Origin: Chitinispirillia bacterium
Lineage (GTDB): Bacteria; Fibrobacterota; Chitinivibrionia; Chitinivibrionales; Chitinispirillaceae
DNA: 32,512 nucleotides
Assembly (NCBI GenBank): GCA_009784115.1
Contig: WRCH01000015.1
Location: 1 to 32,512 of the forward strand
Direction: 5' to 3'
Below the pieces are notes generated by a model that was given only the letters and a program-made list of their open reading frames with translations, was not told where the DNA came from and did no database searches. The position numbers were made by a program, and so were the translations under genes. This document shows, one piece after another, positions 18,700 through 27,046 of this stretch; the stretch's first letter is position 1, and each line of letters begins with the position of its first letter.

Positions 18700-19563
18700 A
18701 TGGAACTTATAAAAACTGTACTGCTTGGAATAATTCAGGGGTTGACTGAATTTCTCCCTGTTTCATCTTCAGGACATCTTATTCTCGCTCAGACGTTTTT
18801 GGGGGTAACAGATCCGCATGAAGCGGGCGGGTCGGCCATGCTGCTTGAGGTGATGCTGCATGTGGCGACCGGTATTGCGGTGCTGTACGTGTTTCGTAAG
18901 GATATCATCGGCATTATAACCGGATGCGTATCGAAAGACACGCTTGTCAGAAAGGATTCGCTGACTTATTCGGGATATGTGATTCTCGCGACGATGCCGG
19001 CGGCGTTTGTGGGGATATTTTTTAAGAAGTATATCAACGTACTGTTTGATACTTCCGGCGGAACTTTGATGCCGGCGTATCTCGCGTCGTTCATGCTGCT
19101 TGTTACCGCCGGACTGCTTTTCCTCACGCTGATAAAAAAGGGCAGCAGTATTTTTGACGGGAAGCTGACGCTTGTAAAAGTCTTAGCCATCGGCGCCATG
19201 CAAGCCGTCGCCATCACCCCGGGGATATCCCGCAGCGGGTCAACGATTGCGATAGCGCTGCTTGTGGGCGTCTCACGCACCGAAGCGGGGCGCTTCTCCT
19301 TTATGCTTGCGTTACCGGCAATTTTTGGGAGTGCGCTTTTGGAGGCGCGGCATGTCGAATCATTTAAAGCACTCTTTTCGGCAGACATGATCGCGGGATT
19401 CATCGCAAGTTTTGTGGTTGGCATTGTAGCTTTAAAGTTTTTATTATCATTTATCAAAAAAGGCAAGCTCCACTACTTCGCGTACTACTGTATAGCGGCC
19501 TCTATCATAAGCCTCGTATGCCTCACCTTTTTCCCAAATCTTATTCACAGAGGAGGGGTGTAA
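18700..19563 (+). CDS. uppP: Undecaprenyl-diphosphatase
   Basis: IIQGLTEFLPVSSSGHLIL and TPGISRSGSTIAIALL; multi-pass membrane profile. ATG 18700 preferred over the upstream GTG 18658. Confidence 0.95.
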   Translation: MELIKTVLLGIIQGLTEFLPVSSSGHLILAQTFLGVTDPHEAGGSAMLLEVMLHVATGIAVLYVFRKDIIGIITGCVSKDTLVRKDSLTYSGYVILATMPAAFVGIFFKKYINVLFDTSGGTLMPAYLASFMLLVTAGLLFLTLIKKGSSIFDGKLTLVKVLAIGAMQAVAITPGISRSGSTIAIALLVGVSRTEAGRFSFMLALPAIFGSALLEARHVESFKALFSADMIAGFIASFVVGIVALKFLLSFIKKGKLHYFAYYCIAASIISLVCLTFFPNLIHRGGV

Positions 19564-19564
19564 A

Positions 19565-20050
19565 ATGGAACGGCTTTGGGCTCCGTGGAGGATGACTTAC
19601 ATAAAAGGCGTCAAGAAAGAGGAAGAAGGTTGTATCTTCTGTACAAAACCGGCGCAAACTAATGACAGGGAAAATCTTCTTCTTTTCAGGGGACAGAAAT
19701 CTTTCGTGCTGATGAATCTTTTCCCGTACAACAACGGTCACCTGATGATAATTCCCTACAAGCACACATCCGACATCCTCGATATTGACAAAGAGACATC
19801 CGATGAGATGTGGGAGCTTTTAACCTTGAGTAAAAGAGTTCTTACGGCAGTAATGAATCCCGAAGGATTCAACGCAGGGATGAACATCGGGCGCAACGCG
19901 GGAGCTGGTATCGATCAGCACATCCATCTGCACATAGTCCCCCGCTGGAACGGCGACACCAATTTTATGCCGGTGACCGGTGAAACAAAAGTGATCTCGC
20001 AAGCGTTAAGCGAAACGTATGACGCACTTCTGCCGCATTTTTCAAGATAG
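19565..20050 (+). CDS. HIT-domain protein (nucleotide hydrolase/phosphorylase family)
   Basis: EGCIFC, NLFPYNNGHLMIIPYKH and histidine triad HIHLHIVPRW. Confidence 0.92.
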   Translation: MERLWAPWRMTYIKGVKKEEEGCIFCTKPAQTNDRENLLLFRGQKSFVLMNLFPYNNGHLMIIPYKHTSDILDIDKETSDEMWELLTLSKRVLTAVMNPEGFNAGMNIGRNAGAGIDQHIHLHIVPRWNGDTNFMPVTGETKVISQALSETYDALLPHFSR

Positions 20051-20054
20051 ATTT

Positions 20055-20801
20055 TTATTGTTTATCAGTTAGAAAACTTTTCAGTTCTATATTACCGTCA
20101 CGCAGCACAGCATAGTTGTAGTGATTCATCCACGCGCCGGTATTGCAATATTCGCCTTCGTCAAACTTGTGGATTTCTCCATAGTGGGTATGACCAAAAA
20201 CCACAAGATCGCACGCTTTTTGTTTCATTCTCTTACGCGCGGCGCGGCGGTACTTTTCTATGATTTCGGGAGTCCGGCGAAGCTCTGAATATTTTCTGTG
20301 AGATTTTGAGCAGTAGATACCGAAAGCCACGCCGATATCGGGATGAATAATTTTGTAAAGTTTTTGAAGCAGCTTATTGCGTAAAAATATTTTCGAGATT
20401 CTGTAGCTCACATCATGCCTTAAAATACCATCCCCGTGGCAGAGATGAACTTTCCTGCCCTGCAGTTCAAGTTGAAGAGTGTCATTATAAATAGAGATAC
20501 CAATCGTCTTTTTTAAAAAAGGGCCGAACGCAAAGTCGTGATTGCCGGCTAAGTAATGTACTTTTACACCGGCCTCAACCAAACGGCGAAGTTCATGCAA
20601 AATAGGAAAGTAGTCTGGACGAATGGCGAAGCGGTACTCAATCCAAAAATCAAACAGATCACCCACAATGAACAGATCCGTCGCGCGTTCACACATCTGC
20701 GCCGTTAGATCCTTAAACAGCTCCACCCTGTAATCGGGAGATTTCGTGCCAATACCGAAGTGGGCGTCTGATATAAAATATACGGTGTCTCTGCTGCTCA
20801 T
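20055..20801 (-). CDS. lpxH: UDP-2,3-diacylglucosamine diphosphatase-like metallophosphoesterase
   Basis: FISDAHFG, VGDLFDFWIEYR, LAGNHDF, LCHGDGI, VFGHTHYGE. Confidence 0.8.
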   Translation of the reverse strand: MSSRDTVYFISDAHFGIGTKSPDYRVELFKDLTAQMCERATDLFIVGDLFDFWIEYRFAIRPDYFPILHELRRLVEAGVKVHYLAGNHDFAFGPFLKKTIGISIYNDTLQLELQGRKVHLCHGDGILRHDVSYRISKIFLRNKLLQKLYKIIHPDIGVAFGIYCSKSHRKYSELRRTPEIIEKYRRAARKRMKQKACDLVVFGHTHYGEIHKFDEGEYCNTGAWMNHYNYAVLRDGNIELKSFLTDKQ

Positions 20802-20824
20802 GGATCAATCAACCAATCTTAAGC

Positions 20825-20842
20825 ATAGGGGATTTCCCCTAT
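20825..20842. terminator. Near-palindromic hairpin between lpxH-like gene and the small acidic ORF
   Basis: ATAGGGG-ATTT-CCCCTAT, 7-bp stem; no strong T-tract. Confidence 0.3.
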
Positions 20843-20857
20843 AGTGTATACGGCAAG

Positions 20858-21043
20858 TTATTCCCAAAGATCTTCCGTAGTATCAAGATCACCCGCCATA
20901 TCACTGAAGTTGGCGTTCTCGTCGTACATATTGCCAAAGTTGAGTTCGCGCATCTCCTCTTCAAGCTCTGTGCCTTCGTCAACGTATCTTTCATCTACAT
21001 CACGCAGAATCTCATCGGCGTCAAACTGTTCATCAAGAATCAC
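20858..21043 (-). CDS. Small acidic hypothetical protein
   Basis: The ORF track starts at 21070, but reading the minus strand AGGAGGTAGTAACGTG puts a strong Shine-Dalgarno 6 nt before GTG (21043-21041). Product (M)ILDEQFDADEILRDVDERYVDEGTELEEEMRELNFGNMYDENANFSDMAGDLDTTEDLWE. Confidence 0.65.
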   Translation of the reverse strand: MILDEQFDADEILRDVDERYVDEGTELEEEMRELNFGNMYDENANFSDMAGDLDTTEDLWE

Positions 21044-21179
21044 GTTACTACCTCCTAAAACTTTTTTCAATTAAGTTACCGGTTTCCATATTATAGTATG
21101 AAGATGAATAATAATGAATTTTCCACATCATTGTCAAGTTTTTTTTAAAGTTTTTTTAATTTTTTTTATATACCGCTTC

Positions 21180-21263
21180 ACGGCATAAATCTACACTGTG
21201 CCGCTAAGCAACAGAGCCGGCCCTACGTGCAGTTGCGTGCGGTGCGGTGTAGATTTATGCCGT
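21180..21263 (+). repeat. Structured intergenic stem-loop element, copy 2
   Basis: 19-bp stem ACGGCATAAATCTACACTG (21180-21198) / CGGTGTAGATTTATGCCGT (21245-21263), one T.G wobble; loop TGCCGCTAAGCAACAGAGCCGGCCCTACGTGCAG... matches copy 1 at 32 of 34 nt. Confidence 0.8.
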
Positions 21264-21403
21264 TACTCAGTATATATCAAAAAAAATGATATTTTTTGTA
21301 TTGATTTTTGAAGAAAAGTACGTTTTTTGCGGGGATAATATTGTGAGAAAAAATATGATTTTAATAAAAAAAGGGAAAGCCGCCCCCTCTTTCCTGCCAA
21401 AAA

Positions 21404-22345
21404 TCAAGATAGAAAATTTAAAAAATGTTCAGTATCAATTACGGCTTGACAACCACTTGCCGCCGCTGTAATTGCCTGACGGTATTTTGTATCCTGAACA
21501 TCTCCCGCGGCAAACACGCCATCTTTGGATGTTGCCGTAGAGCTTGACTTTGTAATAATATATCCCTGTGAATCCAATTCAAGCTGATCTTTTAGAAAAG
21601 CTGTATTTGGCTGATGGCCAATGGCCTCAAACGCTCCCGCCGCCGTGATTTCAGAAAGCTCGCCTGTAACAGTATCACGCAAACGTAAAGCTGATAACGA
21701 TTTATCACCAATAAACTCTTCAACCGTTTTATTCCACAGGATCTCTACCTTGGGATGATTAAGAATTCGCTCCTGCATAATTTTACTTGCACGCAATTCA
21801 TCTCTGCGGTGAATCAAATATACTTTTGACGCGAATTGAGTAAGGTGCAGAGCTTCTTCCACCGCGGTGTCCCCCCCGCCGATTACAGCGAGCGGATTAT
21901 TTCTAAATACCGGCAGCGCTCCGTCACAAACCGCGCATGCGGAGATCCCCCTGCCCCACAATCTCTTTTCACTGTCAAGAGGAAGTCTCTTGGCAAGTGC
22001 GCCTGTCGCAATTATCAACGCGCCGGCAGTATAAGTCTCTTCACTTGATGAGATTACAGTAAATGGACGAACATCAAGTTTTACAGAAATAACATCTTCC
22101 ATTATGAGACGGGCGCCTAAATTAACCGCCTGTTCGCGCATATTTGACATGAGAGAAGGCCCCATAATACCCTCGGGAAAGCCGGGGAAATTCTCAACCA
22201 AACTTGTTATCATAAGCTGACCGCCGGGAATTCCTCCATCCTGAAATCCCTCAAAAAGCAGAGGCTTCATATTAGCGCGCGATGCGTAGATCGCGGCAGT
22301 AAGCCCCGCTGGGCCCGAACCTATTATTATTACTTTTTCTGACAT
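21404..22345 (-). CDS. trxB: Thioredoxin reductase
   Basis: IIGSGPAGLTAAIYASRA, redox motif CAVCDG, GGGDTAVEEAL, GVFAAGDVQD. Confidence 0.95.
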   Translation of the reverse strand: MSEKVIIIGSGPAGLTAAIYASRANMKPLLFEGFQDGGIPGGQLMITSLVENFPGFPEGIMGPSLMSNMREQAVNLGARLIMEDVISVKLDVRPFTVISSSEETYTAGALIIATGALAKRLPLDSEKRLWGRGISACAVCDGALPVFRNNPLAVIGGGDTAVEEALHLTQFASKVYLIHRRDELRASKIMQERILNHPKVEILWNKTVEEFIGDKSLSALRLRDTVTGELSEITAAGAFEAIGHQPNTAFLKDQLELDSQGYIITKSSSTATSKDGVFAAGDVQDTKYRQAITAAASGCQAVIDTEHFLNFLS

Positions 22346-22962
22346 GATGAACCTTCCGAAATTTCAGTTTTACGCTTACACTGTATTGCCGAGCTGATAA
22401 GCCTCTCCATTGCGGTTACTATACTAAGCAGAGATATTATACCGATAATCCACAACATCGCCACAGGGCCAAACACAAGGCCGGTACCAAAAAGAAAGAG
22501 TCTTTCCGGGCGCTGCATAAATCCTCTTGAGCACTTGATCCCAATCCCGTCGCAGCACGCCTTTACATAACTTACCATCACAGAACCCGCGAGAGTCGTA
22601 TAACACAGATACACTCCCCATGTACGCAGTTCAGGATCATTCATATAAAATACAAGAAGACCTGCCAAAAAAAGAATCTCCGTGATTCTATCACAGCTTG
22701 AGTCGAGAATAGAACCAAACAAACTCTTTTTCCCGTACTCACGCGCAAGCTGTCCGTCAATCCCATCCATAAACGAACCGATTACCAAAAGAGCAAAAGC
22801 ATAGAGCCAGTAATCAAGGCCAAGAGCGGTTAAAAAACCTGAGCCCGCAAAAAGTATAACTCCCAAAATAGTGATATGGTTAGGATGAACTCCAAGACGG
22901 GCAAAAAATTTCATCGCCGGTCTCAAAAAAGCGTTAAATCCGGGTTTTAACTTGTCAAACAT
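22330..22962 (-). CDS. CDP-alcohol phosphatidyltransferase family protein
   Basis: DGIDGQLAREYGKKSLFGSILDSSCDR matches the DG-x2-AR-x8-G-x3-D-x3-D motif closely; hydrophobic. Its 3' end overlaps the trxB start. Confidence 0.88.
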   Translation of the reverse strand: MFDKLKPGFNAFLRPAMKFFARLGVHPNHITILGVILFAGSGFLTALGLDYWLYAFALLVIGSFMDGIDGQLAREYGKKSLFGSILDSSCDRITEILFLAGLLVFYMNDPELRTWGVYLCYTTLAGSVMVSYVKACCDGIGIKCSRGFMQRPERLFLFGTGLVFGPVAMLWIIGIISLLSIVTAMERLISSAIQCKRKTEISEGSSCQKK

Positions 22963-23025
22963 TTTTAACTGTTATCCTTATTATATAATATATGTTAATA
23001 CAACTAACTATACTGTTATCCGATG

Positions 23026-23964
23026 TTATTCCAAATTATCTTTAAAATATTCAATTGTTTTGACTAATCCAACCTTAAGAGGAACCACAGGCTCCCATCC
23101 CAATTTCTCTTTTGCCAAACATATATCAGGCTTGCGCTGTCTTGGATCATCAGACGGAAGCGGCTTATAGATAATCTTAGATTTACTTCCCGTAAGCGTG
23201 ATAACCTCTTCAGCGAGTTGCTTAATTGTAAACTCACCCGGATTACCCACATTTACAGGGCCTGTGATATTTTCAGTATTCATCAGCCGCATCATCCCCT
23301 CAATAAGATCATCCGCAAAGCAGAATGACCGTGTCTGCGCGCCGTCTCCGTAAATTGTAATATCATTCCCCTTAAGCGCCTGAACAATAAAGTTCGACAC
23401 AACGCGGCCATCGTTAGGGTGCATGCGCGGGCCGTAGGTATTAAAAATACGTATGACTCTTATGTCAACACTGTTCATACGGTGGTAATCAAAAAACAGT
23501 GTCTCGGCGACTCTTTTACCCTCATCATAACATGACCGTAAACCTATAGGATTGACATTTCCCCAATAGCTCTCTTTTTGCGGATGCTCATGAGGGTCGC
23601 CGTAAACCTCTGATGTGGAAGCCTGCAGTACGCGCGCTTTCACCCGCTTTGCAAGTCCCAGCACGTTGATCGCTCCCAGTACAGACGTTTTAATCGTTTT
23701 AACCGCGTTATATTGATAGTGAACCGGTGAAGCGGGGCAGGCTAAATTATAGATTTGGTCAACTTCCAAATATATAGGTAAAGCGACGTCATGACGCATA
23801 AGCTCGAAATTTTTAAGCCCCATCAGATGTTCAACGTTTTTTTTGCGGCCTGTGAAGTAGTTGTCAAGACAGATAACGTCATGCCCCTGTTCTGTTAGAC
23901 GATCACACAGATGCGATCCTAAAAAACCCGCTCCGCCGGTAACTAAAATTCGTTTTGTCTTCAT
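23026..23964 (-). CDS. UDP-glucuronate decarboxylase-like SDR epimerase
   Basis: [92 protein letters not shown]. Confidence 0.92.
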   Translation of the reverse strand: MKTKRILVTGGAGFLGSHLCDRLTEQGHDVICLDNYFTGRKKNVEHLMGLKNFELMRHDVALPIYLEVDQIYNLACPASPVHYQYNAVKTIKTSVLGAINVLGLAKRVKARVLQASTSEVYGDPHEHPQKESYWGNVNPIGLRSCYDEGKRVAETLFFDYHRMNSVDIRVIRIFNTYGPRMHPNDGRVVSNFIVQALKGNDITIYGDGAQTRSFCFADDLIEGMMRLMNTENITGPVNVGNPGEFTIKQLAEEVITLTGSKSKIIYKPLPSDDPRQRKPDICLAKEKLGWEPVVPLKVGLVKTIEYFKDNLE

Positions 23965-23981
23965 TTAATTGACCAAGCCTT

Positions 23982-24914
23982 TCAAATTGCTGTTATTTTT
24001 ACATCTTCCATTAATTGCCATACTTCATCGCGTGTAACGATTCCCGGGCCCTCGTGCATACTTTTTGATGTACCGCACGCGATTGCCAAACGACAAGTTT
24101 CAATAAATGAAAAGTTTCTCCTCTGCGCAACTAAAATCCCTGCCGCAAGCGCGTCGCCGCATCCTACAGTATCAACAGTTTTTACATCGGGAGGCGAGCA
24201 CAAAAGGCAATCGTTTCCGTGGATTGCTATCATACCATCCACTCCAAGTGAAACAAAAACATAAGCGATGCCCATGTCAATAAATCTTTTGGCGCACAAT
24301 GCCAAATGATGCACACCCTTTATCTCTTTCTCACCAAAGAACTCCTGCAGTTCGTTTTGATTTGGTTTAAGTATCTGCGGTCTTGCCCGCGCGCCCATCT
24401 TAAGAGCTATGCCTCTTGTGTCAAGAAGAGCGTTTGCGCCTTTGTCTTTACACATATTTATCGCGTGCAAATAAACATCATTATGAAAGCCGGGAGGTAT
24501 ACTTCCGCTGAAGCACCAGCTGCTGCCGTTTTGTATGTGTTTATCAACAAACTGTAAAAACTCATCCTGAATTCTAACAGGAAGCGGCGCTGACGCGCTG
24601 TTGATGTGCGTAACGCAATTGCGCTGTTTATCATGAAGCGTAATGTTTACACGCGCGTTTCCTTCAACCTCATATAAAAAAGGCGTAATCCTGCAATCCT
24701 CAATAAACGTAGTAAACTTGCGCATATCATTTTGAGGGATAAGCCCCGCGACTGCTGTCTCTTCACCAAGAGTAGCAATAACACGCGCTACATTCAGCCC
24801 CTTGCCGGACGGAATCACAGAAGAGGGGGTATCAAGAAGCGTTGTTCCGTGTTCAAAACCATCCGCCCGGTAAATTACATCTACAGCAGGATTAAAAAGT
24901 GTACAAACTATCAA
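23982..24914 (-). CDS. 1-phosphofructokinase / PfkB-family sugar kinase
   Basis: LFNPAVDVIYR, PSGKGLNVARVIATLG, KPNQNELQEFFGE, DTVGCGDALAAGIL. Confidence 0.88.
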   Translation of the reverse strand: MIVCTLFNPAVDVIYRADGFEHGTTLLDTPSSVIPSGKGLNVARVIATLGEETAVAGLIPQNDMRKFTTFIEDCRITPFLYEVEGNARVNITLHDKQRNCVTHINSASAPLPVRIQDEFLQFVDKHIQNGSSWCFSGSIPPGFHNDVYLHAINMCKDKGANALLDTRGIALKMGARARPQILKPNQNELQEFFGEKEIKGVHHLALCAKRFIDMGIAYVFVSLGVDGMIAIHGNDCLLCSPPDVKTVDTVGCGDALAAGILVAQRRNFSFIETCRLAIACGTSKSMHEGPGIVTRDEVWQLMEDVKITAI

Positions 24915-25016
24915 AATGCCCTCTGCTTTTCAGGCCGGTTTATAATTAATATTAATATAGAGTATAGAAAATAAATAGCGGGCAGCAGGAATTAACAGTA
25001 TTTATTACAAAGTTCT

Positions 25017-25045
25017 AAAATTGGCAGCTGGCAGCTGCCGATTTT
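25017..25045. repeat. Perfect-with-one-wobble inverted repeat
   Basis: AAAATTGGCAGCT-GGC-AGCTGCCGATTTT, 13-bp stem with one T.G pair, 3-nt loop. Confidence 0.5.
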
Positions 25046-25325
25046 GATATAGACCGGTACATTGCAATTGAGAGCCGCCATAATCGTAATCGTGGCGCAT
25101 CCGCCATCTTGACCCGCTCCATACTGAACAGTTATATTTATTTTATATCTAAGCAAGTAAGTTTCGCCTGAGTTTACATTCCAAATTTCTCATTTTCAAT
25201 CTCATTTTCCCATTTTTACACATAATTGTTTCGTCATCTCAAATCTCATAATTTCAGATTTGTTTTTCGTTTTACTTTTTAAGTTTAAAATAATCTTGCA
25301 GAAATTCTCGAAATCATATATACTA

Positions 25326-25731
25326 ATGAAGCCAATGGCTGAAATACCGGCAGACGCAGACATTTTAGAGCCGTCCCATGATCACATATTTAAAACGTTG
25401 CTCACGCATCCTGATGCAGAGGGCATTGCTTGAAGAATGGTCGCTGTTTTTCAAATATGCGCCGGATCCAAAGTACAGAGGTTTGATAAATAGCGTTATC
25501 AATAAGAATAAGGGGATAGGGATGGCCGCTAAAGTATTAATGGAAATAAGCAAAGACGAACACGAGCGTGCCCGTTTGAGAAGTCGGCGAATGGCAGAGA
25601 CAGACAGGATTTCTGACCTGCTTACTGCTGAGGCAAGAGGTGAAGCAAAGGGACGGGCAGAGATACTCGCCCTCCTCCATAACAAAATATTTTCTCGCCT
25701 TTCCTCGTATGGATTGGCGTCATTTTTATAA
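25326..25731 (+). pseudogene. Internally deleted, frameshifted Rpn-family (PD-(D/E)XK) recombination-promoting nuclease/putative transposase
   Basis: N-terminal fragment MKPMAEIPADADILEPSHDHIFKTLLTHPDAEGIA* (25326-25433) abuts, in another frame, C-terminal fragment LLEEWSLFFKYAPDPKYRGLINSVINKNKGIGMAAKVLMEISKDEHERARLRSRRMAETDRISDLLTAEARGEAKGRAE. Confidence 0.7.
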
Positions 25732-25777
25732 TCCAGCACAAAAGACCAAACAAGTTCTATTTAGCGTTCTGCATCAA

Positions 25778-26869
25778 CTACGCCAACTCCTCCTCCGGTT
25801 CCTCCGTATCAACAGACACCGAAACATCGCCGCGCCTTTTTGCCGCCGCTTTTTCTCTTACTTTTGTCTCTATTTTACTTAAGATATCGCGGTTCTCTTT
25901 TAAAAACTCGCGCGCTTTTTCTCTGCCCTGACCCAAACGCTCTCCCTCGTAAGCGAACCACGCTCCGCTTTTTTCTACTATGTTCATCTCTACGCCCAAA
26001 TCAAGAACATCGCCTTCAAAGGAGATCCCTTTTCCGTACAAAATGTCAAACTCCGATTCCTGAAACGGGGGAGCTACTTTGTTTTTGACAACTTTTGCGC
26101 GGGTGCGGTTTCCTATAACATTTTCGCCGTCTTTTATAGCGGCTATTCTGCGGATGTCAATACGTACGGATGAATAAAACTTAAGAGCGTTACCGCCTGT
26201 TGTTGTTTCGGGATTTCCAAACATCACACCAATTTTCATACGTAACTGGTTGATAAAGATGAGACATGTTTTTGATTTGGAGAGTATGCCGGTTAATTTG
26301 CGCAGAGCCTGAGACATAAGACGCGCCTGTAAACCTACGTGGCTGTCTCCCATTTCGCCCTCAATTTCAGCGGCTGGCACAAGCGCGGCTACGCTGTCTA
26401 CTACGATAAGATCAATCGCTCCGCTGCGTACGAGAGTGTCTGCTATTTCAAGCGCCTGTTCTCCTGTGTCGGGCTGAGAGACGAGCAGATTGTCTATGTC
26501 AACGCCAAGACTTTTTGCGTATGCCGCGTCAAAAGCGTACTCTGCGTCAATGAGTACGGCGATACCGCCCTGACGCTGAGCGTTAGCTATGGCGTGAAGA
26601 GCCAATGTGGTTTTTCCCGAAGACTCCGGCCCGTAAATTTCTACTATACGTCCTTTAGGAAATCCACCTACTCCAAGAGCATTGTCAAGAGAGATAGACC
26701 CTGTGGGAATCACAGGTATATCCGCCTGTAAATTTCCGGTGCCAAGCCGCATTATGGAACCTTTGCCGTGCTGTTTTTCTATTTGGCTTAACGCCTGTTC
26801 AACAGCTGCGTTGCGCTGTTTGCTGCTGTTTTGTTCGCTTGCCGGGGCAGCTGGTGCTTTTTTTGCCAT
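25778..26869 (-). CDS. recA: Recombinase RecA
   Basis: [105 protein letters not shown]. Confidence 0.99.
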   Translation of the reverse strand: MAKKAPAAPASEQNSSKQRNAAVEQALSQIEKQHGKGSIMRLGTGNLQADIPVIPTGSISLDNALGVGGFPKGRIVEIYGPESSGKTTLALHAIANAQRQGGIAVLIDAEYAFDAAYAKSLGVDIDNLLVSQPDTGEQALEIADTLVRSGAIDLIVVDSVAALVPAAEIEGEMGDSHVGLQARLMSQALRKLTGILSKSKTCLIFINQLRMKIGVMFGNPETTTGGNALKFYSSVRIDIRRIAAIKDGENVIGNRTRAKVVKNKVAPPFQESEFDILYGKGISFEGDVLDLGVEMNIVEKSGAWFAYEGERLGQGREKAREFLKENRDILSKIETKVREKAAAKRRGDVSVSVDTEEPEEELA

Positions 26870-26911
26870 TTCTTTTGCTCCTTAGGTTGTCTATCTCCCC
26901 ACTCACCCGCC

Positions 26912-26958
26912 CCCCGGGTTAAAACCCGGGGTTACCGATGTTGTACCCCTAAAGGGGT
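26912..26958. repeat. Double-hairpin intergenic repeat, copy B, upstream of recA
   Basis: CCCCGGG-TTAAAA-CCCGGGG (26912-26931), 13-nt spacer TTACCGATGTTGT, ACCCC-TAAA-GGGGT (26945-26958). Confidence 0.65.
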
Positions 26959-27046
26959 GAGGAGAATACAAAAATATGTTATCAAATCAAATAAAAACTA
27001 ATTTCTAAAAATAAGATGCGCCAAACATAAAGTTTGGGTTATTTTT

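Noticed and set aside
18966-19466. 166-aa minus-strand ORF inside uppP
   Set aside because: Antisense to a membrane protein gene; no supporting signal.
21286-21471. Plus-strand 61-aa ORF overlapping the trxB 3' end
   Set aside because: Low-complexity Lys/Ile/Phe-rich translation in an AT-rich gap; no Shine-Dalgarno and overlaps trxB antisense.
26339-26731. 130-aa plus-strand ORF opposite recA
   Set aside because: Antisense to recA conserved motifs; explained by codon bias.
26870-27046. LexA/SOS box upstream of recA
   Set aside because: Looked for CTGT-N8-ACAG-like and GAAC-N4-GTTC-like motifs and saw none convincing; lineage-specific boxes cannot be excluded.
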